A DNA stretch of 64,000 nucleotides from Adineta vaga (Eukaryota > Rotifera): contig CP075493.1 in the NCBI GenBank assembly GCA_021613535.1, forward strand, positions 11,470,001-11,534,000. The letters are read 5' to 3'. Positions 12,360-24,207 of this stretch are shown here, in pieces. Position numbers and translations under genes: made by a program. Position 1 is the first letter of the stretch, and every line of letters begins with the position of its first letter. The notes below the pieces were generated by a model. The model saw only the letters and a list, made by a program, of their open reading frames with translations. It made no database searches and was not told where the DNA came from.

Positions 12360-13440
12360 TTCAGAAAAACGTCGAATCAGGTGTCCATATTTGCTAGCAA
12401 ATGAATATTGCCATAATTTAATCTAAATTGATAAACTGTTGGGATACTTATCTGATATATGTGAAAGAGAATTTTGTTTTAGTTTGCAAGAATTAAACAG
12501 GAACATGATAAAAACGATACTATTTTATTCTGATAGAGATTGTCTATTGGAATTATTTATAACTATGATCACTGATACGGAAAAGATATTTTCTTTTAAA
12601 AATTTAAAGAAACAAGGTGTAACTAGTGAACAGCTACTATGACATGTTACTGCATCTATCGATGTTGTAGAACAGTACAGAATGAATAATATTGATTCGA
12701 ATAGTTTTTATAATTGTTCATCGCCTTGGTTTGATTTGTTTTGTCAACGGAAATTCTCGTATGATGTGTCATTATCCTTCGATCAAATTATTCGACTCAC
12801 TCTTAGCAATCAGATTCATCAGGCTGTAAATGAATACTAAAGAAACTTGTTATCGATTTATAAATGGTTGCAATAATGAGTCATGGCCATTTTTGTGTTT
12901 AGATTAGCGTCAGATCTGTGATGAGTTAATTGATTGTGAGAATGGTGAAGATGAACGATGGTGTGATCAATTAGAAACGTCGGAGTGCGAGAAGAATGAA
13001 TATCGATGCTATTATGATGATGAATGTATATCATTAGTATTTAAGAAGGACGGTTCTACCAATATTAATTGCCTGGATGATAGTGACGAAATAGATTGGA
13101 GAAGTCTCCTTCCGAGAATGAACGACTTTTGTTCTAGAGAAGTATCAATTTATTATTTGTATGGTGTTACAATAAGAAAGATCAGTTACTACGTCGAATT
13201 ATGTTTACGTCGATGAATCATATTTAACATATCAACTGTAGAAAAGCATTCTATTGTCTACCCCGTGTACAATGAACATTCGGTGGAGGTAAGAAAAGTT
13301 TCAATTACGATACTCTATGTCCAGGTGACCATGTGGATGTGGATGTCAATATGGTGCAGTTACGGCTGTGTGTACGAACCAAATGTGCGAAAATTTCGAG
13401 ATAAATCTTGATAGTGGATGTACAGTCGAATCTGCTCTCT
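12360..13440 (+). pseudogene. LDL-receptor class A domain gene, broken
   Basis: The clear part runs from about 12870 to 13110: CNNESWPFLCLD, a stop, RQICDELIDCENGEDERWC, then ECEKNEYRCYYDDEC and NCLDDSDE. These are two LDL-A modules with the calcium-binding acidic cluster (C-x-D-x4-D-x-S-D-E type). The in-frame TAG after CLD is where tryptophan (CLDWRQICDG) is usual in related bdelloid proteins. Upstream, 12439-12642 is open (MGYLSDICEREFCFSLQEL) but ends in TGA, and downstream there are further stops. LDL-A modules bind ligands on secreted or membrane proteins. The gene is decayed; the fold of the upstream part is not recognised. Confidence 0.65.
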
Positions 13441-13581
13441 AGTGAAAGGCTCACTCACATCCTCCCTATTATTCTATGGCTATATAGGAAGAGTCTTGAG
13501 TTATATATTGAATACATCATCATTAAATCAAAAGAATAAAGGTTAGTTTTGTAATATTTATTTTTCCTAATAACAATGCTG

Positions 13582-15144
13582 CTAAAGACGATGTATAATA
13601 GGAAACTCTCCTTCAAGGCCTTCACCTTGCACACTCCCAGTATCAATAATAACATCCGATGCTATCGTTCTTGATATTGTATGAATCTCTGACGATTTTC
13701 TTTGTTCATTTGTTGGACTTATCATTGGTGCTGATGGTACACGACAGAAAAGAAGTGCGATGATAACTCCAGCACCACTCAATCCTATTCCAACATATAA
13801 ACCACCACGATAACCTTCTAGAACACTTTTTCCTTTCTTCAATAATTCACTTTCAACAGTTCCAGCAATACCCAAACCAAGAGAAATCGACCAATTAATC
13901 ACTGTATTAACCATACTTGCAGCAACACCTTGTTGATGTGTGGGCATTGTATTACTGACGATCAATGATGCTGCAGGAAAACTTATATCCATGCCAAAAG
14001 GTGTTAATAATGTTGCTACGAATACTTGTGCCCAATAGGTTTGCTCTACTGGCATAGTTCCAATAAGAATATTTCCAATGCAAAAGAAACACATAGCTGC
14101 CATCAATAGAAAATGAGCAGGTATTCGTCCATACAATTGAGAAACAGATAATGTCGCCATTAGACCAGCAGGAATTACGGGTGATAGCATTGCTGTTGTT
14201 AATAATGGAGATGCACCACGAAGAACTTGGAGAAATTGAACAATATAATAAATAAATATGCCAAAGCTAGACCATCCTAATGCAATACATGCAAGAACAC
14301 CTGGAAAACCTTTGACTAACCAAATTGATAATGGCATAATGGGTTCTTTTGTTTTCATTTCAATAAATATAAATAAAGCAATAATTAAGACACTAACAAT
14401 TAACAGAACATATACATAAGGTTTATCCCATCCCGTTACTGGTCCTTGATTCCAACAGTAAATAAACAATGTTAAACCTGACAATCCAACAATAGTTCCA
14501 AGTATATCAGTTTTTCCTGTTGGATGAACAGCACTAGATAATTCTTCGGGAACAATATACGCAGATGAGATAGCAAGAAATGCGCAAAAAAATGCTAAAG
14601 CCCATTGTCCCCAAGGCCACCATAGTAATTGAGCAAAGATACTTCCAAATAAAGCACCAACAATAAATCCTAGAGGTGCAGTTGCTCCAAACATTGAAAA
14701 AACAAATGATTTTCTCTTTCCAGTTGGATATGTTCTTGCCAAGAGAGCAACTCCATTTGGTAAAAGAGTCGCAGGACCTATGCCTTGCAATGCTCTCATA
14801 ATATTAAAATAGATATCATTTTTAACATAAGCACCCATGCCAGTAAATGCACTAAAGATGGAAAATATGATAAAGCCAATGATCAATAATAATTTATGGC
14901 CATAAATATCACCTAATCGTCCTGTTACCATAATAAATATACCAACGGTGAGAGAATAAGAAGCTAATGTCCAAGGTAATTCAGCAGGTTCATCAATACC
15001 AACATCGGGACCAATAATATGAAGAGGAACAAGAACATTACCTAATGCTGCTTGACAAAGTAATTGTGCACAAGAAACAACACTAACATAAATGATTTCA
15101 TGAAGAAAACTTTTAAAACAAGCCGGACGTTCATCAAAATACAT
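13582..15144 (-). CDS. Major facilitator transporter, 14-TM DHA2-like
   Basis: Single exon, 520 residues, ATG at 15144 (MYFDERPACFKSFLHEIIY). About 13-14 hydrophobic helices are visible. The MFS signature between helices 2 and 3 is present as GRLGDIYGHK, and motif C-like GATAPLGFIVGALFG lies in helix 5. LLPNGVALLARTYPTGKRK after helix 4 resembles fungal DHA2 efflux and ammonium/amino-triazole transporters. Expected role: proton-coupled export of small molecules across a membrane. It lacks introns, whereas most multi-exon neighbours have several. That and the fungal-like motif make horizontal origin plausible, but no database comparison was possible. Confidence 0.88.
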   Translation of the reverse strand: MYFDERPACFKSFLHEIIYVSVVSCAQLLCQAALGNVLVPLHIIGPDVGIDEPAELPWTLASYSLTVGIFIMVTGRLGDIYGHKLLLIIGFIIFSIFSAFTGMGAYVKNDIYFNIMRALQGIGPATLLPNGVALLARTYPTGKRKSFVFSMFGATAPLGFIVGALFGSIFAQLLWWPWGQWALAFFCAFLAISSAYIVPEELSSAVHPTGKTDILGTIVGLSGLTLFIYCWNQGPVTGWDKPYVYVLLIVSVLIIALFIFIEMKTKEPIMPLSIWLVKGFPGVLACIALGWSSFGIFIYYIVQFLQVLRGASPLLTTAMLSPVIPAGLMATLSVSQLYGRIPAHFLLMAAMCFFCIGNILIGTMPVEQTYWAQVFVATLLTPFGMDISFPAASLIVSNTMPTHQQGVAASMVNTVINWSISLGLGIAGTVESELLKKGKSVLEGYRGGLYVGIGLSGAGVIIALLFCRVPSAPMISPTNEQRKSSEIHTISRTIASDVIIDTGSVQGEGLEGEFPIIHRL

Positions 15145-15370
15145 GGTTGTATTACAATCGAGTTACTGATTAGCTAATTGTGTAAGTAAGCGATACTTTA
15201 TATTGTCTTCATCTCTATAGGTGTCGAATGTACCGCATATATCCTGCAGTCTTTGAATGTTGTTTACATTACGAAGGTATATTTTCGATAGATGACAAAA
15301 AAAATGCTTCGTCACGATTGATAATTATACAGAAAGTTTCATATTTTTCTTCCTTTCCTATATCGTTGAG

Positions 15371-16588
15371 TCATACTATAAGATTAATGTCCATAATAAA
15401 GGATAGTAAAGAAAATAAAATAAAAGCAAAGCAACTATGAGCACGATGTTGTAGGCTTGCACCTTTACTTCTATAGTTTGTACGTAAAAAATCATCGATA
15501 TGAATCGCATATGGATGTAATATCGGTGTATATTCGAATAATTTAACATATTCAGAAAGCAATTTCCACCAATAACATATAACGGCTTGTTCACTTAAGT
15601 AATCAAGAACTAATTGTTGACCTGCATGACCAATCTCTTTAGCTATATGTTCGTGTTCTTTCAAGTAATTTACTGCATCATCAAGTACTTTTCCACTATT
15701 ATTTGCGTTAACAAGAAAAATATTGGTACCATTTTGAAGGAGATGATACCAATATTCTTGCCAATAATCCATCATTGGATAAATAACAGGAGAACCACAT
15801 AACAATAAATATTTCAATCGGGATGAATATGAATGACCTTCGACATGCAACAAATATTTATAATTACAATTCTCTTCGGGTGTTTTATACATATTTGTAG
15901 GTCGAAGTTGTAAAGTTCTATTATTATCAATCCAACTAACGATGGCGATATCCATATTGTTAGGATATTGTCGAGTTTCAGCAAAAATCCATGCTCGTTT
16001 AGGTTTATATTCACCTCGCCATAGTAATTTTGATAATCTTGTTTCATAAGGATACTTTTGTGCATTTTCCACAATAGATACAAGTTTTTCTGGCCAACGT
16101 CCAAGTCGAGTTTCGGGAAAACTCCAAAATGAAAAGCATGGCATTAAAACGATTCGATCCTCATGCAAACCACGTTTTGTTTGATTCATTTTTGTCAAAC
16201 CAAAGATAGGAACTTTAAAATGAGCGTTAACATCATGTGGCTCAACGAAATCTTGTATATCAAAGAAAAGATCAGTATTTGGAATATCAAAAAATGTATC
16301 CGTAACTTGTTTGAGTAACATTAATACACTCTGACCACGTGTTTCATAATCGGCAATGACAGGTCGTGGAATAATATAAAGTTTATTTTGAATAATCTGA
16401 ATATGATGACAATTTGAACATCCAATTGTTGTCTGTTTAATATCGACGAGCGAAATTTTTCGTTGATTAAATGGTTGAAAATCAATATAGACACGAGAAA
16501 ATAGATTAAATGTATCATTATTAGAATACAATCGATCGCAGATATGTATTGCGTTAGAATTAGGTGTGAATGGAAGTTTGCTCCTCAT
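15371..16588 (-). CDS. CAP10-type glycosyltransferase (POGLUT/Rumi-like)
   Basis: The carboxy-terminal half carries the CAP10 signature: KLLWRGEYKPKRAW..., WIDNNRTLQLRP, CNYKYLLHVEGHSYSSRLKY and LLCGSPVIYPMMDYWQEYWY. The GhSYSSRLKyLLlCGS nucleotide-sugar-binding block is the family core. The frame is open to 16684, but that first codon is TTG; the first in-frame ATG is at 16588 (MRSKLPFTPN), giving 405 residues. An overlapping frame upstream (ATG near 16714) encodes a hydrophobic stretch that could be a signal anchor, but no convincing intron joins it. A hydrophobic carboxy-terminus (CFAFILFSLLSFIMDINLIV) is unusual for soluble ER POGLUTs and suggests a tail anchor. Family members transfer glucose or xylose to EGF repeats or cell-wall glycans. 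Confidence 0.85.
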   Translation of the reverse strand: MRSKLPFTPNSNAIHICDRLYSNNDTFNLFSRVYIDFQPFNQRKISLVDIKQTTIGCSNCHHIQIIQNKLYIIPRPVIADYETRGQSVLMLLKQVTDTFFDIPNTDLFFDIQDFVEPHDVNAHFKVPIFGLTKMNQTKRGLHEDRIVLMPCFSFWSFPETRLGRWPEKLVSIVENAQKYPYETRLSKLLWRGEYKPKRAWIFAETRQYPNNMDIAIVSWIDNNRTLQLRPTNMYKTPEENCNYKYLLHVEGHSYSSRLKYLLLCGSPVIYPMMDYWQEYWYHLLQNGTNIFLVNANNSGKVLDDAVNYLKEHEHIAKEIGHAGQQLVLDYLSEQAVICYWWKLLSEYVKLFEYTPILHPYAIHIDDFLRTNYRSKGASLQHRAHSCFAFILFSLLSFIMDINLIV

Positions 16589-16876
16589 ATTTGGATTGAA
16601 AGAAAGTGATGATGTTCTATAATGACAATATAAATTCCTGTCATAATGATAATATCTGCTAATATGAAATGTTTTAATGTACAATTCAATCTGTTGTAGC
16701 GCATTTTTCAGAGCAACTCAATCGATTTTTTTGAAATTATTGTTTGTTTTGAAAGAACAAACGTGATTGTTACTAGTAGAAAAGAAACAAAAAAGGACTG
16801 CGACTTCTTTTTTTCTGTTCGATGAAAGATTTATTCAGTTTTTTTCCGTTCTTCTTAGACATAAAAAAGTAGTATT

Positions 16877-18654
16877 TTAAGAGATCAATTTGATAAATGC
16901 TTGTTCAAGATTTGTATTATTCTTCACCGATATTTCTACATATGGAATATTGAAAGAATCCGCTAGATTCTATAAGAAGAAAAAGATAAGTTCGATATTA
17001 TTTTTTTCAACTCTATACTTTAGCTTGATCATAATCAATTATCCGTTGTGTGGTTAAATCACATTTGTTACCAACCAATAATCTTTTGATATGTTTATCA
17101 CCTTCTTGTAACCAACCAGTCACACTTTCAAATGATTTCTTCAAAAAAACAGATCAATACTATACAGTATAGCGAGATATCAAAATACTTAGAGAAATAT
17201 ACTTTATTTGTAACATCGAATACTACGATAATACCTTTGGTTTCAGCACAATAATTCTCTGGAATGAAATGTAACAGAAAGTGTGAAACTATATCGAAAA
17301 TATTACTTGCTAATGATCGAAGTTGTTCATTACCAGTTATATCCCACTAAAAGAATCAAAAGATTCTATTTCAGTGTATAACAACTATCTATACATACAA
17401 TATCCATTTTTGTTGTTATACCGTTATGATTAATTTTATGACTTTCTACATTGAAACCAATGGTTGGTAAGGAATGAACATGAAATATATTTTTCTAAAA
17501 AATATCAATATCATAATAAACCCACTAGTTCAATCTATATTTACAGTCAATCGTTCTAGCAAGCATGATTTTCCTACTCCTGAATCACCGAATAACAATA
17601 TCCGAAATGAATCTTGACTAAATAGTACATGTGTATATTTTCATGTCACTATGAACCAAAAACATCAGAATCAACTTACAGATCAATCTTTTCCTCAGAT
17701 GTCATCGACTGTATACTGGAATCTAAATTAGAATTCGTTGCATCTGGAAGACTCTGTATTAGATGATCTAGTATCATTGAAAACGCTTCTTCAATATTAG
17801 TTGAATCTTTTGCTGATGTTTCAACGTATGGCATATTGAAGGATTCAGCCAAAGTCTATATCAAGTAACAAGATACAAGACAAAACTTCTTCGTCTAACA
17901 TACTTTTGCTTGTGCATAGTCAATAACTCTTTTCGCTGTAAGATCACATTTGTTTCCAACTAATATCTTATTCGTATTAGTTGATAAATAACTATTAACT
18001 TCTCGTGTCCATTGTTCTACATTCTCAAATGACTCCTACATGATCGAATAGATTATAGAAGTTAAAATATCATCTTATTCAAATTCACGTACTGTATTTG
18101 TTACATCGAAAACAATGATAACACCAGTAGCATTCTGCAAAAAAGAGCCTTAAAAAAACAAGAATTTCATTTCTTCGATAATCCGTAGAAAAATCATCTA
18201 TACTTATTAATTGGTGAAATTTTTCTTGACCTGATGTATCGTACTAAATAAGAGAATAATGATTATTATCATACACACATATATATTTAATGATTTTCTT
18301 TACGAAATATAATCGAGTTCGTTTTCTGTCCTGTTTAATTGTATGACTTAACTAAATAAAAATGTATCATTTATGATGAATTTCAAATATGAATGGAATA
18401 AGAAAATATACTAACAAAATCAGCTCCAATAGTAGGTGAACTTGTTTCGGTGAATGTTTTATTCTAAATATAAGAAATCAATCAATAGAAATACATTGAC
18501 AGGAAAGAATACACATGATATACCATAAAACGTGATAAAAGTGATGATTTGCCAACATTTGTGTCGCCGATAAGTACAATTTTCAATCTTCAATAGAAAT
18601 GTCTTTTTATTCGATGTATAAACCATAAAGGAACATATACTTATTATTAGCCAT
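16877..18654 (-). CDS. Tandem double Rab/Ras-like GTPase
   Basis: Fourteen exons on the minus strand: 18654-18641, 18587-18524, 18463-18416, 18351-18304, 18243-18204, 18148-18093, 18035-17904, 17855-17680, 17617-17545, 17494-17399, 17346-17307, 17258-17203, 17138-17019, 16969-16877. They total 1056 nt in frame, 351 residues. Domain 1: GDTNVGKSS (P loop), [25 protein letters not shown]. Domain 2: [34 protein letters not shown]. The halves are joined by an exon spliced with a strong donor (CT|gtaagt). Without that splice the frame hits a TAA, and domain 2 has no in-frame ATG of its own. In domain 2 the catalytic Gln of DxxGQE is Asn. Neither domain ends in cysteines for prenylation. Family role: GTP-dependent switch in membrane traffic. 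Confidence 0.85.
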
Positions 18655-20297
18655 TGTATGGGTGTATTTTAATCGAATGAATATTCTTCAAACAAAAAAG
18701 TAGAACTATTATTTCGACATGTTGTGAAATACCTATTTTATGGTAGATTGACAAGTATCGGCCTGTGTGTGTGTGTTGACGAGTCAACAAAACTTCTAGA
18801 AAGACAAAGATCAGAACGTAAAAATTATTTAAAAAAATGTTGACTGCGCAGCAATGCTTTGAATCTTGTCGTTTGTGAATATAAGATAGGTAAAAAACAT
18901 GGGTTTGACAAAAAAGTGAAATTTTCATTAATGAAATTCACAAAGCAAATATATAAATCGTCCATCACATGCAAGAATTTTTCTGCATTGAAAGCAAACA
19001 AAATCAATAGTACAAAGGTGATGCGTTTCAAAATAAAAACGTGATCGTATGACTAAAAGTAATCATTAAATAGAATTAACTTCGGTTCTTGTTCATGCAA
19101 CTTGGTCATATGTGAATTAATTTGCTCTTTTATGTTTTCAGTTATTCATGAAAAAGCAGAAGTTATAGTGAGGTAACAAAATAATGAAATATCTCAAACG
19201 ATCAATGTTTGTCAAACAGGAGTCATGATGGTTGTGTCAAAACTAACGCCTATAAGGTTTAGTAACGTTAATTAGATAGATTTAACCATTCGCAATACAA
19301 TTATTTTTACACATGTCGTTCAACTACTCATCAATCCAATGATTGTTGTAATAATGTGTACCACACCATTTTTTGTCTCATGTGTATAAAGTCATTTCGA
19401 TGGGTGGTATGCATCATAGTACTGATCATACACTATTGGTGCATCCTACTTTTCCAGCACTAACTTGTCGAAAAGATTTTCACTTGTTCATTGTTTGAAG
19501 AACCCTTGACACCGTAAGCCGTTGTAGATACTCCGTGAAAAACGTCAGTAGGATTGAGTGAGGAGACTACAGCATTGCTTTGAAAATCAGTCTAAGAAAT
19601 AAAAATGGACTTGTCGCTGGAAAATCATGTGTATCTATATTTGTGTGTCATGAGAATATCTCAATATTTGATTTTTTAATTAAATAAACCTTTGTATTCA
19701 TGTTATTGATTGTTCTCTGTTCTATATAACATCAACATCGATTGCACTAATGACATCGATTCTAAGTCAAATAATGGATTCGGATATTTCAGTTTTCACA
19801 ATCGTATTAGAAGTATCACACCTTTTCAGTGGTTTTTCATAGGCACCATCACGAATACCAAAATATTTGAGAATGGCATGATGCTCTTTCGTATTTCAAA
19901 TATTCGTATGTTGTTTTAAGTTTAAATGAATATCAAAGGCTTCAATTTCAATGTAACAATCCATTGAGTGCAACAGAAGCTTGTTTATTGGAAGAATAAA
20001 CAGTCATTTCCTTATATGTATTGAAGTTTGATTTGTGTTTCTCGATGTCGACTTCAAGAACATTAATATTGATCAGGGTCATTTGTTAGTACATCAACTG
20101 TTTTGTATTCTGAGAGAAAGTTCGATTAATAAAATAAAAGCACAATAACATACGGAATGATCCTTTTCTTCTTCTATAAATTAAAACAAGGAGTATTGTA
20201 TTAATGAAACCTAAGATATGCGTACATCTATTGTATAAAAGAAATAATAAATACAATCGCATTTTCATTTTATTTTATTGAAAAACTGATTACAATC
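18655..20297. other. Long intergenic region
   Basis: About 1.6 kb between divergent genes. Short open stretches at 19350-19490 and 19710-19919 look weakly protein-like (for example YKVISMGGMHHSTDH), but no family, splice partner or start could be assigned. No RNA gene was recognised. Confidence 0.4.
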
Positions 20298-22151
20298 ATG
20301 TCCAACCGAAGTTGCATACAGACATCGAACGATCCTGTTGAAGCAATTCAACTAAATGTGATAAAAGTTTCTCGCCATCGACATAATCGAGTAATTGCTT
20401 TTATTACTCTCTTTCATTCTTTTTCTTATCAAATCAATTTAGCATCATCATCCAATAGCATCATTATCCTCATCGAAATCACGTGTAATTCATACAAGTA
20501 TTCGATCGAAAAGTAATAATCGTTCAATTGAAAATGCTCATCATCGTGAAGAAAAATCGATTATCAAAAATCTAATTAAACGATCAAAAAGTACAACTAG
20601 TTCTGTCAGTGTCAGCAAAGTTCATCCAACACCATGTGAAGTAAATAGAAACGTTGTTTGATTCAGACATGTTAATTATTCTAATATAGACACATCACTC
20701 TTCCGCAAAGACGATTACTGTTCAAGATAATAGTCACCGAGAAATCATTCAAGATAATAGTTCTTCGCCCAATTTATTCACAGCAGCTGACGAGAATATT
20801 TTTCCTATTTGGACAAATCAAAAGAATATAACAAATGATTATCATAAAACTAGTAAAATCAATAAAAAGAAAAAGTAAATTGCTTTTTTTTCCATTATTA
20901 ACTATCTTCTTTCGTTTTGTTTTAGGTATAAACGTTATTATATTGCATTTTCTGTTGTTACTATTCTGATTCTTGGCATAGCAATCATGGCAACCCTTCT
21001 TGCAGTTTTAATCAAACCAAAATCAACACAAACAAGTCAAACATGTGAATATTTTCTCATTCTTCGTACTTCATCTTTCTTTTATACTTCTTTTCAGACA
21101 TGACAACTATTAGCAATCCATGTATGTGTCTCTATTGACAGAAAAATTTTATAGAATCATCTTGACTCTCCTCTATTTGAAGGTGTGACCAATATATTTT
21201 GGAATAAAATAGGTATTATCTATGCGGGCAATGGTATTCAAGGTCCTTCTCTCAATCAGTTATCATCACCAACAGGTATATACATGGATCCGCTTGATTC
21301 CTTATATATTAATGATAATGGAAATTTTCGTTCAATCAAATATTCATCTGGTGCTACAATAGGAGTACTAGTTGCTGCCGGCATGAGTGGCAGTGCATTG
21401 AATCAATTTGGTGCAGGTATACGATTTGGTTATGCAGATTCAAATCAGAATGTTTACGTTGCTGATATGAGCAATCATAGAGTCATGCGTTGGGCAAATG
21501 GTGCATCTACAGGAGTAGTGGTGGCTGGTAATGGTACCTTTGGAAGTACCTTAAATCAGCTAAGAAATCCATATAGTGTATGGGTCGATTCGAATTCGAA
21601 TGTTTATGTTGCTGAATATATGAATCATCGTGTAACAAAATGGAGTCCAGGTGCAACAGCAGGAATTGTTGTTGCTGGTGGGAACGGACAAGGTAAAAAT
21701 GAATCAGAAATTACTATCATAATTTTTATCCTCATCAATAGGTACAACATCGGATAAATTATCATATCCAAGTAGTTTAGTTTATGATGAATCTAATCAA
21801 GACTTATATATCACCAATGCACTGTCAGAAACAGTCATCAAATGGCATATTAATGCCTCGAATGGCACTTTTGTCGCTGGAATTTCTGCCACGTCTGGAT
21901 CATCAGCTATTCTTTTAGCGAACCCAATAGATTTAAAATTAGATCGATGGAATAATATCTATGTTGTTGATAGAGGAAATTCACGCATTCAACTATTTTG
22001 TAATGGTAATTCAACAGGTATTACCATTGTTGGAGCTGGTAGTAACAATGGCAATCTTATTTCTCCATATAGTGTAGCAATAGATTCACAATTAAATTTA
22101 TATGTTTCAGACAATGCCTTTGCACGTGTAACAAAATTTTCAAAACTATAA
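20298..22151 (+). CDS. NHL-repeat type II membrane protein
   Basis: Seven exons: 20298-20390, 20443-20640, 20690-20874, 20926-21044, 21098-21121, 21183-21692, 21742-22151, all in frame, 512 residues. An amino-terminal basic/serine-rich cytoplasmic region of about 160 residues is followed by one transmembrane helix (YYIAFSVVTILILGIAIM) and a short linker. The extracellular part is built of about five to six NHL repeats. Typical blades: GPSLNQLSSPTGIYMDPLDS..LYIND and NVYVADMSNHRVMRWANGA...GVVVAGNGT. Exon 5 is only 24 nt. NHL repeats form a beta-propeller that binds proteins or glycans. Proteins with this layout are a large bdelloid family of unknown function, probably cell-surface. Confidence 0.9.
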
Positions 22152-22804
22152 ACAATGGACACAAAAAATTAATATTCATAAAAATATATCCTAAACGTGT
22201 CCTTTAATTCTTTTTATAATCTTTGAGTTTTATTTGAATATTTTAATGAAGATCATAACGTCAAATGAAAAGTTAAATTTTTATGAATAAAATATCCATC
22301 TATATTAATAATTCAGTGAATGTAGCGCCGATTGAATAATAGTTTATCTCGACCAGTAATTTGAACACATGTCTCGACGGAAAGATTTCTATAGATGGTG
22401 TTGGTTGTGTTCAACTCTTCTTTCTTCTCTTACTCGTAATCAACCATTAAAATTTAACGTTCGCTAAATAATAAACAAAGTAAAATTTCATTCTGCAATA
22501 TCCACAGAGTAATTTGTATTCGCTAGTATACACTGTGATTCCTCTTTCGCTACGGAGCATATTTCTTTTCTTTTTTTTCCTTTCTTAAAGCTTCAATATA
22601 TTCTGTGTCTATTATCTATAATATAAACATTTTCCACCAATGAATAACCATGCTATTTCTTTTTTCATAATCAAACTCTACATGAGTTAAGCAAAAAACA
22701 ACATATAACGTTATATGATTAGATGTTAACACAGATGAATATAATATTTCTCATTTAGATCTTCTCAAAGCGCCTATTAGTTTTTCATTATTCATCGATA
22801 GAAA
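22152..22804. other. Intergenic, nothing recognised
   Basis: AT-rich spacer between two same-strand genes, presumably the terminator of the NHL gene and the promoter of the scramblase gene. No distinct motif. Confidence 0.45.
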
Positions 22805-23898
22805 ATGGCTGAAAAACAAGATGAAGAAAAATATCCAGGTGAAGCAAATCAAATGGTTCCTTTGTTACCTCCAACATATAGTCATACAGTTGGACTTGAT
22901 GCTTTAAGAACAGTTGAATCATTAAAAATAAAACAAATTCCTTCGTTATCTGAAAGTAAATTATTACGAAAAAATATCGTCCGAAGTTTGATTATTATTC
23001 TATAGTTATATGTGGTATTCCATCACAAGCTAAATTTGATATTTTTAACGAAAGAAATGAACGAATATTTCAAGCGCATGAAAGTAAGTTTTCATATTCA
23101 ATCGGAAGAAAACAAAATCTTTTTTCTTTGTAATAAAAAATAGCATCATCATTTTGGCAACGTTGTTTTTGTACAAATAGACGACGTTTTACATTACGTA
23201 TTATTAATAATATCAATCAAGATATTATTTTAATTAGACGAGAATTCAAATGTTGTTCTGGATGTTGTTGGTGTGCAAATACACAATGTTGCAAACAAGA
23301 ATTGACAGTTGAATCACCACCGGGAACTGTCATTGGCACTGTATCACAAAAGTATACATTCATGTCTTTAACAAAAAACAAAAGATACTTATCCTCATCA
23401 TTATTTTTATTTAGAGGAAGTTGTTGTCGATATACTTATGAGATTAATGATGCAAATGATACATTAATATTTACATTGGTCGGCCCAGCAATTATCTTTG
23501 ATGGACCATTGACATGCTGTTGTGAAAATAAATTTACAGTAAGAAGAAGCAGAGAATAATCTCACTTTATGGAGTATATGAAATTTTTCTATTGGTAGTT
23601 ATTGGGTACAGATGGAGTGACAGAAATTGGCGCTATCTATAAGAAATATCGTGGTTTTCTAAGTGAAGCATTCTCAAGTGCTGATGCATTTTTACTTGAA
23701 TGTAAGTTCACATGGATGACTATAAAAGAAAACATCTATCTGTTTAGTTCCAATGGATCTTGATGTAAAAATGAAAGCAGTAGCACTGGGTGCACTTTTT
23801 CTCATTGTAAGTTTAAACAAATTATCGTATTCTTATGAATATTCTTTTGATTTTCAAAGGATTTCATGCTTTTTTCAACGGTACCAGGCAGCAACTGA
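22805..23898 (+). CDS. PLSCR: Phospholipid scramblase
   Basis: Seven exons: 22805-22955, 23006-23083, 23144-23351, 23415-23538, 23599-23701, 23748-23806, 23860-23898; 762 nt in frame, 253 residues. A proline-containing amino-terminal region (MVPLLPPTYSH) is followed by the scramblase core: IPSQAKFDIFNERNERIFQA, RRRFTLRIINNINQDIILI, the cysteine-rich patch CCSGCCWCANTQCCKQEL, ESPPGTVIG, the Ca-binding-like strand region, and the conserved end FPMDLDVKMKAVALGALFLI continuing into the short membrane helix DFMLF. Length matches the family core. Family role: calcium-dependent bidirectional movement of phospholipids in the plasma membrane, with cysteine palmitoylation in the CCxxC cluster. Confidence 0.93.
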
Positions 23899-24207
23899 TT
23901 CATAACTTTATTTTTGTTAAAAACTAATGAATGCTTTGTAGTTTCATAGAAACATGGCAGTATAGAAATTATATTTAACAGCAAATAAAGAGTTTCTTGT
24001 TAAAGTTCATTGATTATTCAATCCATGTTGGATGAAGCACTAAATTTGTGTGTCATTCCATATCTTTGGAGGTATTGACATAATCTTAACTTTACATTTA
24101 TTCGTTATCTTTCACTATTGTTGCATCTCTGTTTTGCAAGAACAAAAAACAATATAAAACGCCCTTAATTATTTAGTTGAATATTATTCATAAGAATTCT
24201 AAACAAA

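Noticed and set aside
17676-17855. Separate first GTPase gene ending at a TAA near 17676
   Set aside because: The TAA overlaps a consensus donor, and the second domain lacks any in-frame ATG, so fusion is more likely.
19350-19490. Weakly coding-like plus-strand stretch (MGGMHHSTDH)
   Set aside because: Stops on both sides, no splice partner and no recognisable family.
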